Below are positions 56,604 through 64,000 of a stretch of 64,000 bases of DNA, one piece after another. Both the position numbers and the translations under genes were made by a program. The stretch comes from Gnetum montanum (lineage: Eukaryota; Streptophyta; Gnetopsida; Gnetales; Gnetaceae), in NCBI GenBank assembly GCA_015680685.1, contig MNCI01003467.1:773577-837576 (forward strand), read 5' to 3'. Numbering within the stretch: the stretch's first letter is position 1; each line of letters starts with the position of its first letter. The notes below the pieces were generated by a model. It did not search any database, was not told the origin of the DNA, and was given only the letters and a program-made list of their open reading frames with translations.

Positions 56604-57660
56604 ATGGCCGGCACCTCGGCCAGAAGCTACGCCTTTTTCGCGGATCAAAGCCACACCGTTTGTTATTCCTCTTCGTTTTTGTCCTCGCTGCTCTCAAGGC
56701 TTTTCTCTGTGTCCTGCGGCAACAGGCTCAAGAAGAAGCAATGTGCTCTCGAGGCTTTGATCAGTAGCGCGGGTGCCGGAGGACAAAGTTGGAGCGATTT
56801 TGAAGAAGAAGAAGTTGAAACGCCTCGAGGAACTTTCCAGAGATTTCTCCGCACTTCTTTCGACGTCATCCACTGGAGGGAGCGTTTCGGATGCCCTTGT
56901 TGCCAACAGCGCCAGAGCATAGACCCTCTCTAAAGCACTCAAGATGATTTCAAGACAGGTTGAATAGGCCAAGGCCGAACGCAAGGAAAGGAAACGTCAG
57001 AAGAAAGCAGAGAAAAAGGCACTCAAGGAGAGCGGGAAGATGATGATAAAAAGCAAGAACACTGAAACCTCATTATCTGTGTCCTCCTCAGATGGAGATT
57101 TCCAAGTCGCAACCAGAACGCAGCTCCAACAGATTGGTAGAAATCCTAGAAACGAGGACTGTAGTAATCGCTTTCTTTCTCAAGAAATTCAAAGCAATCT
57201 CGACAAAGCCAACAATCAAACGATGGCAACAACCTTGGCAACGGCAGAGACGATGAATCCTCCAAAGAACATAAAAACTATTTCTTCAGGGGACAGCGCC
57301 GACGCAGAGTTGCAGCGGGACCTTGCAGAGGTAATGCAGAAGTTGGAATCAGGAACAAAAGTAAGAAGCTCGATTCAAGTCTGCACGGGAGGCAAGTGTC
57401 AGAAATTTGGGGGAGTGGAGCTTCTGAGTGAATTCCAGAACAGCATCCAGAGGTGCAGGGCCGAGGGCTTGGTCGAAGCCGTGGCATGCAAGTGCATGGG
57501 AAACTGCAGAAGTGCACCAAATGTGAGGGGTGAAAATGATCAGGAACTTCGAACCCTGCATCTAGGCATTGGCTTCAAATACGTTGATCTGATTGTGTCT
57601 CACCATCTTCTCGGAAGTCCAGTCCAGGTTGAGCTTCTGCCTCTACCAGCGTCAACGTGA
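56604..57660 (+). pseudogene. DGAT3: DGAT3-like (cytosolic diacylglycerol acyltransferase 3) pseudogene
   Basis: The intact 3' part (57040-57660) encodes a thioredoxin-like ferredoxin domain: SIQVCTGGKCQKFGG, then AVACKCMGNCRSAPNVRG. The ligands form CX4C followed by CX3C, and the motif order is that of plant DGAT3, a soluble enzyme that transfers acyl groups to diacylglycerol. Upstream in the same frame are the typical Lys-rich helices (KKKKLKRLEELSRDFSAL and AKAERKERKRQKKAEKKALK), interrupted by TAG at 56920-56922 and 56965-56967 and TGA at 56758-56760. The likely start at 56604 (MAGTSARSYAFFADQSH) is in another frame, so a frameshift or unseen intron lies near 56760. Both TAGs fit CAG-to-TAG. 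The locus lies where T-3 gag is interrupted and runs opposite to it. Confidence 0.75.
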
Positions 57661-57919
57661 GAGAGGTTGCACCATTCGATTTGCCGTGTGTACAGTATTT
57701 TCCAATTCACAGGTCTTTTCCAGTCTTTGGTCAGCTCATCATCTTTCTTAACATGTACCATAGTAAGATATGATTAAATATATAAATTTTTATGCAGTGA
57801 TGCAAAGGGATTTGGTTTAAAAATAAAATAGACATTTGGTTATTATCTCTTTTATTTTTATGTGGAAGTTGTAAATTCCTAGCCTTAATCCATGATGTTT
57901 GTAACCACTACAAAGGACA

Positions 57920-58760
57920 CTTGTTAGTTGTAGCTTTTTTATCTCCTTGATGGTTACAACCACCCAAAATTGTTGTAACTTACCTAACTTGTTGGGCAAG
58001 TAACCTCCTAACTTGTTGGGCAAGTAATCTCCTAATTGGTTGGCCAAGTTACTTGGGAGAGAAGTTAGGTGAGATATTTTTGAATATGTAACTTCCCTAC
58101 CTACCTTTGAACCCTATAAAAAGGCTTCAGGGGTCAAGGGGGGAAAATCATCACTTCTCACATCACACTTGGGGTCTCATACATCACATTTTGAAGGCTA
58201 CTAGTTAGCACTTGGGCTCTTACTTGGAGACACTTTGAGTCTTGGGAGAAGAGCATTTTGTAAAGAAGAAAGTGTGAACGATTGCTTGCAAGATGGCTTG
58301 CTAGAATAAAGATTTCAGCCTCTTTGTCATGGTCCTGTGAGTTATGCATTTCATTTTTTGTTTTGTTTAAATTGTTTAGCTAGTGGTTTAGATAGTATCA
58401 TCCTTGGCAAGTAATTTTGGGATTTTTAGATTGCTCTTACTGTTCTTGTTGCCCGATAGAAATTTCTATTAAAATTTTGCCATAGAAGCGCTTGTGTTTA
58501 AAAGCCTTAAGAGCATTTTAGTAGTAAATTTCATTATTGTGCAACGTGTGGGAACTGCTATTGGGATTGTTGTAAGAGAGCCTCTGTTTGTAGTCACGCC
58601 GTTGAACAATTCAGTAGTCGAGAGGGTTCAGAAAATCTTTGGTATTTTGATGGGACCAGAATAGCTTCTTTTTATCTTTAAAGTGAATTCTCGTGGTATT
58701 TCAATCAGAAATTGTCAAGTCTTTTAAAGGTTCTGTTTGAATGCAATCGTTGACATCTAT
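57920..58760 (+). repeat. Possible solo LTR or promoter segment of unknown family
   Basis: TATAAAAA at 58115-58122, a transcript-like stretch, then AATAAA at 58305-58310. The repeated phrase AACTTGTTGGGCAAGTAA occurs near 57986-58030. This TATA to AATAAA spacing is usual in LTRs. I found no second copy and no convincing target duplication, so the limits are guesses. Confidence 0.3.
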
Positions 58761-59299
58761 TATCTAGTCAAAATGGAGTCTCGTACGTGGTAGTTTACGC
58801 AGCAATTTTTGGTAGCATAATAGGATTGTCTTGAAGATATTGCTTGTTTGAGCCTTGGAAGTTTGAACAATTCGTAGATATTGAATTTGGGATAGCTTTA
58901 TTGCGAAGTGTTTACTCGTGTCATTTTACCTTGTTTAAATATTTGAGGTCTACACAAATCTGCTTTCTTTTCTTTTCTGCTTATTTCCATCGAATCTTGC
59001 TCTATTTCTAGTTTTCTTGTGGAACTATCTCTTTCTCTGGGGAAAATTAGGAGTAGATTGCGGAGTTGTGCTCAAATGTTTTTGCAAAATTTTATTTGTT
59101 ACAAGTAGGTATTATAAGGACCGCGTAGACTAGGCAGTTGAACAAAATAGGAAATTTTCAAGAACTCACAGTACTTGGCAAAGTTGGCTGAATCTCTTTA
59201 AAGTAAGTCATTTGTAGTTCACACACAACGCAATTGTTACATTTTACACAACCACACGCTGCAACAGCACACACACATACTCACATTAACTATTGAGTT
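58761..59299. other. No gene seen
   Basis: T-rich sequence with short frames only. Right limit is set by the start of gag homology on the minus strand. Confidence 0.4.
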
Positions 59300-60474
59300 T
59301 ATTTGGAGGTATCTGGGCCTTGGTGTTGCCAGAGATCAACAGGCACCTAAATCCTGTTTGAGGAAACTCGTTGGCGGTCGCGTCCCAAACGGTTGCCAAC
59401 AAAATCCATGACTTGCACCATATCAGAACCAGCAGCTTTGAGATGCCTGATCTATTCAGTAAGGGTCTAGATAAGTTGGAATGCTTAATCCAGACTCGGA
59501 GACAACGCAAACGGTTTTGGGATTACAAAGGAAACCATCATTGGTGGCGTAGTAGGGGCAGTGGCCTAGCTTATAGGGGGTGCCGTTGGGGTATCCCCTA
59601 CGAAGGGTGTCACCTATGAGGTCCACCACCTAGTGGGTAGTGTCGTCGGAGTGACAACCGCTGGTGGTGCTGTAGGGTTGGTCATTTGTAGGGTTGATGA
59701 GATCAGCCATAGTCTCGCACTTGGTTGTGACACTTGCAGGACTTAGTATGCTTGGTGGTAAGGGTAATGTGGCATTTGGGAGGGTTGCGAAACAAGAAGC
59801 GAAGTAGCTGGGGTCCACCACGTGGTTGGGGCAGGGCCTGCCACTAATGGTGGAACAAGTGTAACCAATGGAATAGGAGTGGAGGCTCCATGTTGCTGTG
59901 AGATAGACGCAGTGTGTACGAGGGTAATGTAGTAGTGACCGGAGCTTGGTACAAGGATGGGACAAAATGAAGGGGGAGAGTGCCTGTGAATGAAACTGAG
60001 GGAGGAGCATGTTGATACGCTGAGGGTGTAGAATGGCTACCCATGGCTGATGAAAAGGTAGATTGCGGCTGAGTGGTGGTAATCACAATGGGGGCTGATG
60101 CAAAAAGTGGGTTTGACTTGAAGACCATGGTGGGAGGGATGGTTGCAGGATAGGTCTGGCCACCACCCTTAGATTGGGAATCCAAGTCTTCTTGCCCATC
60201 CTGGAATGCTTCATCGTAGTGGGATGCTATGTCCTGGTCCTTAGACTTAATGACTAGCATCAGCTAATCTAAGATCCACCTATACATTTCTGTCATGGGG
60301 ATAGTAACGTCAGGGGTAATGACAAATTCCCTCCCGTTCCGATGAAGGAACTCGAAGTTGCATTTTTCCTCGAGTTCTTGGCGATCCAGGGGCAGATTTG
60401 CTTAGATCTTTGTGCAAGGGAAGCTGTAACACTCTGCATCTTGGGCCAAGAACTTGGACAATAGATGTCAGATC
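59300..60474 (-). pseudogene. gag: T-3 gag, N-terminal part, broken
   Basis: In minus sense ELEEKCNFEFLHRNGREFVI matches T-1/T-2 EMEVKRQYELFHSRGHEFIP. A Pro/Thr/Ser-rich stretch follows (59844-60260), then LTEQIRHLKAAGSDMVQVMD against T-1 LTDKFKRLKTATDKELKVVN. Homology stops near 59300, just before the capsid domain. The gene start lies beyond the solo LTR A-3, perhaps near 61440. Confidence 0.75.
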
Positions 60475-60479
60475 CTGAG

Positions 60480-61383
60480 TGATGATACGCAATATCGCAT
60501 GGGCCGCGATATCGCGGTAGTCGTGATATCGCATCCCATGCGATATCGCGTACGCAATAACGCGGTGCGCCATCATATCTATAAATAAGAGGCGGCTCTC
60601 CCTTGTTTCCTCATCCTAGGCTAGAAGTAGTAAAACTCTGGTAGATTGATCACTCCAGAGATAGAATATTTTCCATGTGCCTGCAGTAGGAGTCCAAAAG
60701 TGAACGGATCTTTATTTGAGCAACATTGTACCTGAACACAAGTTGTGTACGGCAATAAAGACGAACTTCCTGGATAAACCTTGCAGTGCATGGAATAGGA
60801 TTTTATTTAATGTTATTTATTGCTTTCTCTCTCTCACCCTTATCTCCTAGTAATGCGGAATGAGTATGACTTGATGACAAGCATTTAAGGATGTGTACGG
60901 ATAATCAAGGAATGAATGCTCATTGCACTTAGGCTAGATTAGATTCTCTCAACCCTTTCCTTCTAGTTAAGTGCCTCAGTACGACCACTTCGAGCACGTG
61001 CGTTACGCGTGGTGATCCCAACAACAATTAGCATTTGGTAGCCACGGTTGCATTGGTTCAGGGTGTGTACGGTAAGTGGGAACGGATGCTGACACAAGGT
61101 AATTTAGACTTAGTCCATTAGTTAGTGTGTTAGTAATTAGTTTCTCAACCCTTCACCTTGTTAACATAGGAGACATAAAACATAAAAACTATAAAAATCA
61201 TATACCTCGGACTTACTTAACCATACACCGTGACAACTACAAGTAAGTCTGGGAAGACAATGAATGATTAACTCTAAGTGTTCCATGGGGCATGTAGGCA
61301 CTTAGTCTACAGAGTTTGACCGGATCGCACGTGCTACGCTTGTATTCGTATGGTTGAGTGTGGGGGGGTCTCGACACTCATCA
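60480..61383 (+). repeat. A-3: solo family A LTR
   Basis: Starts TGATGATACGC, ends GACACTCATCA and is flanked by CTGAG on both sides (60475-60479 and 61384-61388). GATATC-type words have ATATC at 60492, 60509, 60526 and 60543, exactly 17 bp apart, before CTATAAATAAGAGG. A product of LTR-LTR recombination inside T-3 gag. Confidence 0.9.
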
Positions 61384-61388
61384 CTGAG

Positions 61389-61726
61389 GGACTAGCATGG
61401 TGCCAGTACCGGGCTAGGTGGCCGCTCGGCACCCATGGTGCTTTGAGCCAAGAAAGGAGCCTCAAGGCTCGAGGTGAAAATAGAGGTTGTTGACAGAATC
61501 ATCTTACGTGATAAAAGGGAAAATCACAAATAAGAAACATGGAAATGAATAGGTGATCATCGAAGGCTTTTCATCTTGTTGGGTTCCAAAAGAACCGTCG
61601 TTGCAACTAGTCTACACCACATGATGCATAAACAACCATAAGAGGGTGTCATGTTTATGCTAGTGCGTGACAGGGTATAGAGAGCGTGCAGGACTACCTG
61701 TAAGATGTAGAAAGGGCACCAAAAAG
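61389..61726 (-). other. T-3 leader and gag start region
   Basis: Between PBS and the A-3 insertion. It carries ATGGGTGCCGAGCGG (minus strand, near 61436), a possible gag start. No tandem repeats like those in the T-1 leader. Confidence 0.4.
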
Positions 61727-61744
61727 GCCCTCCATTTAGCGCCA
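61727..61744 (-). other. T-3 primer binding site
   Basis: In element sense TGGCGCTAAATGGAGGG, a few bases after the LTR end GGTTGCTACA. Same type as T-1 and T-2. Confidence 0.6.
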
Positions 61745-61749
61745 AAAAC

Positions 61750-63525
61750 TGTAGCAACCAAAAATATTGGTGGCTGGAACACTAAGAGGTTGTCGAGTGA
61801 ACAATTTAACCCCAAATCCGTGCGAGGGCCATGCTAGAGAGAAACAAAAACGGGGTGCCCTGAACAGTCTGGTTGATCAAACAAGGACTTAGTCAATGTA
61901 TCTTAACCTTACATAAACATTTGTTATAGAAGTGAGACACGCGAATGCAAATCGATGATCGACAAGTGTAAAACGATGAAAATAATGAAGAAACAACAAC
62001 AATAGCAATAGAATAGCAAAACAAATTTGGGTGAGAGAGTGCACCACCCCAAAGGTCATGGATTTGATCTTTTTCCTTGTTTGAAAAAGGTGTACAATAG
62101 GCTGTGCAACACTGGAAAGACACTACTTACACCAAACAGTATGGTCACAGGTCTTCTACTTGCCACTCTGTCCGCTAAGATGCCAAAATGCCCAACTTGC
62201 AAAGGGATGTTCAAAGCCAACCAAGGAACTCAAAGGTAACCAGAATGCTCAAAAGGAAAACGCCAACTATGCTCTCTGAAAACTAACTTAAAAGCCAAAT
62301 GCGCCAAAAAGCTAATCTTTTTTTCCAACAAGCCAACTAAGGAGCCAACCAAGAAGCCAACTAGCCAAAGCAAAAAAAAAAAAGCCAATACCTTGAGCAT
62401 TATTTGTTGGGGTATTTATAGGGCCAGGAGCAGGAGAGAATCGTTGTTTGGATGCCACATGTCCTGGGCCCTACAAGATGCTAACATGCCCATACAGTGT
62501 AGGTATGCGAAGCTAAATGTGAACTTTGTTACGCTGTGACCATACTGCTGAAACTGCATGTGTTGAAATCTAGTGTGCTAACAATGTGAGCAAAATGGAG
62601 CCTATGCTCCAGGACTAAGTCTTCCCTACTCTTACAAGTAGGGTTAAGGATAGGAACAATTTTTTGGGAGTTGACTAAGGGGATGCAAAGTGAAGTGGAA
62701 TTGCTAATTTTTCCAAGGAGATGCCAGAGTTAGAAAAATTATCACCAATAAGTTCTAGAGCTACCTAAAGACATCTTAATGCTTCCATGCCAATGTTGCA
62801 CTACTCACACTATTGAATGGATTAGCGTAGAGTAAGTAGCTGCTTGCTATGCTATGCTATGCTACGTAGTGTAGCATAGTGAAGCCACTAAGCTTGACAA
62901 AAATTTGCGTAGGAGCCGAAGAGCATTTGTCTAAGGCCTAGTCACGCTAACAACTGCAACTTTTGACCTTCATACTGAAGAGATTTTGGACTTGCTAAAC
63001 TCATGTTTGAAACACTTCCGTTGTTTTTGGATTGTTGCTACACTATGCTACGCTATGTAGCGTAGCATAGCATAGCAGCCGGCATATCTTGCTTCTTTAT
63101 TCAATCCACCATCTTCTAGCAAGAAACTTTGCTTGAGGCCTAAGGGCTAAACGGTGCAACCAGTTTTGGAGGTCGAAACATTTCCAAGTGCAACTTCCTT
63201 GTTGGGATCACTTGACAAGATGGGCCTTTTTACTTTACCTTTGCTATGCTGTGCTATGCTACATAGCATAGCACCTTGTGTTGACTAAACTTTTACTTGC
63301 CTTGCAATCATTCTGTCGCTTTGCATTTGGATGCTCGACCAGCCATCTTTCAATGCTCGCTATGCTGCATAGCGTAGCAGACTTCTTCATTAGAAAACTT
63401 GCTGAACTGTTTTGCTCATCCCAAACACTTTCGACAACTCCTAGCATGGTTTCTGCATAAATTATCAGCTGGGTCGATTGTGTCGTTAAGCAGGCTGGAG
63501 AGTCCGACAAGCTTATTAGCCTTAA
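61750..63525 (-). repeat. T-3 5' LTR, interrupted by A-4
   Basis: Plus-strand start TGTAGCAACC. Aligns with 41235-43097 along its length until CTTATTAGCCTTA, where A-4 begins. It holds the 13-bp perfect inverted repeat CTATGCTACGCTA/TAGCGTAGCATAG at 63043-63070. A further ~190 bp of this LTR should follow A-4 outside the window. Confidence 0.85.
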
Positions 63526-64000
63526 TGAGACGTGATATGCACAAGCCGTGATATTGCATACGCGATATCACGGCCGCTGTGATATCGCATCCCCTGCGAT
63601 ATCGTGTCATCCCCTACAATATCACATACACGATATCGCGATCCGCCGTCAAATCTATAAATAAGAGGTGGCACTCCCCTCATTTCTCATCCTAGGCTAG
63701 AAGTAGTGAAGCTCTGGCGAATTGATCACCCCAAAGATAGAATATTTTCCATGTGTCTGCAATAGGAGTCCCCCAAGTGAACGGTTCTTTATTCGAGCAG
63801 CTTTGTACCTGAATGCAAGTTGTGTACGGCAATAAAGACGAGCTTTGTGGATAAACCTTGCAGTACATGGATAAGTTTATTTAATGTTATTTATTGCTTT
63901 CCTAGTAGCGTGGCATGAGTACGACTTGGTTACGAGCATTGACGAATGTGTACGACTAGCTAAGGAATCGGCTACTCATCGCAATTAGATTCTCTCACCC
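63526..64000 (+). repeat. A-4: family A LTR, cut by the window edge
   Basis: Starts TGAGACGTGATATGC. Seven GATATC-type words lie from 63535 to 63638 before CTATAAATAAGAGG (63653-63666). It is close to A-3 in the part seen, with shared phrases such as CATCCTAGGCTAGAAGTAGT. Whether it is a solo LTR or the start of an element cannot be told. CTTAA (63521-63525) would be its target duplication. Confidence 0.8.

Larger units (their letters stand above)
41235..63525 (-). mobile_element. T-3: Tat/Ogre-like Ty3 retrotransposon, right end beyond window
   Basis: On the minus strand: 5' LTR 61750-63525 (cut by A-4), PBS 61744-61727, gag N-part, a foreign segment with the DGAT3 pseudogene, gag C-part and protease, stem-loop repeats, an antisense gene on the plus strand (49035-53856), stem-loop repeats, pol 48202-44723, 3' non-coding, polypurine tract, and 3' LTR 43097-41235. 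The order matches T-1. A possible target duplication on the left is CTCTC (41230-41234), which cannot be checked because the right end lies outside. Confidence 0.85.

Noticed and set aside
56486-56767. Alternative first exon of DGAT3 in another frame (MFFKYGQWF)
   Set aside because: It shows no family motif. The frame starting at 56604 and the Lys-rich frame downstream fit the family better.
1-64000. tRNA, rRNA or organelle-derived segments
   Set aside because: I found no cloverleaf or conserved rRNA stretch. The only tRNA-like matches are the short primer binding sites.

Overview
The window reads as nuclear DNA of a seed plant with a large, repeat-rich genome. Nearly all of it is nested, decayed Ty3-type LTR retrotransposons. 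The only host gene I recognise is a broken copy of plant DGAT3 (56604-57660). I cannot name the species. All element names below are mine. Gene models come from manual six-frame reading, GT-AG junctions and comparison of copies within the window.

Two families explain almost everything. Family A has LTRs that run TGATGAGT...ACTCATCA and carry a phased GATATC palindrome array upstream of a TATA box. Its PBS is tRNA-Asp-like. Inside are a gag gene and a second long gene (ORF2) but no protease, reverse transcriptase or integrase, so it looks non-autonomous. Copies: A-1 (1345-9852, +), A-2 (-, now in pieces at 1-1344, 9853-11119 and 39535-40714), A-3 (solo LTR, 60480-61383) and A-4 (63526 to the right edge). 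Family T is Tat/Ogre-like Ty3: gag-pro, then a long gap with the features of an intron, then pol with a second RNase H-like domain. Copies: T-1 (11120-39534, +), T-2 (21246-30644, -, inserted in T-1) and T-3 (41235 to beyond 63525, -).

Stratigraphy: T-1 sits in A-2 with target duplication CCTAT. A T-2-type LTR sits in T-1 with CCTTA. A-3 sits in T-3 with CTGAG. A-4 sits in the right LTR of T-3. The two single-N gaps (1451, 33141) are each flanked by a short direct duplicate and look like unmerged contig ends.

The most interesting content is an eight-exon gene on the strand opposite to gag-pro-pol, lying in the intron-like gap between pro and pol in both T-1 (18252-32029, -) and T-3 (49035-53856, +). 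In T-1 the exons sum to 3201 nt with no frameshift, although about 15 codons are now stops. The predicted protein has a NIF/FCP1-like HAD-fold domain with its catalytic acidic residues replaced, then a domain resembling plant transposon-associated ORFs, then an acidic tract, a coiled-coil-like region and a small last exon. Each T gap is bordered by minisatellites built on a small stem-loop followed by TTAAACTA. I infer that T elements carried a conserved antisense gene of unknown role inside their own intron.
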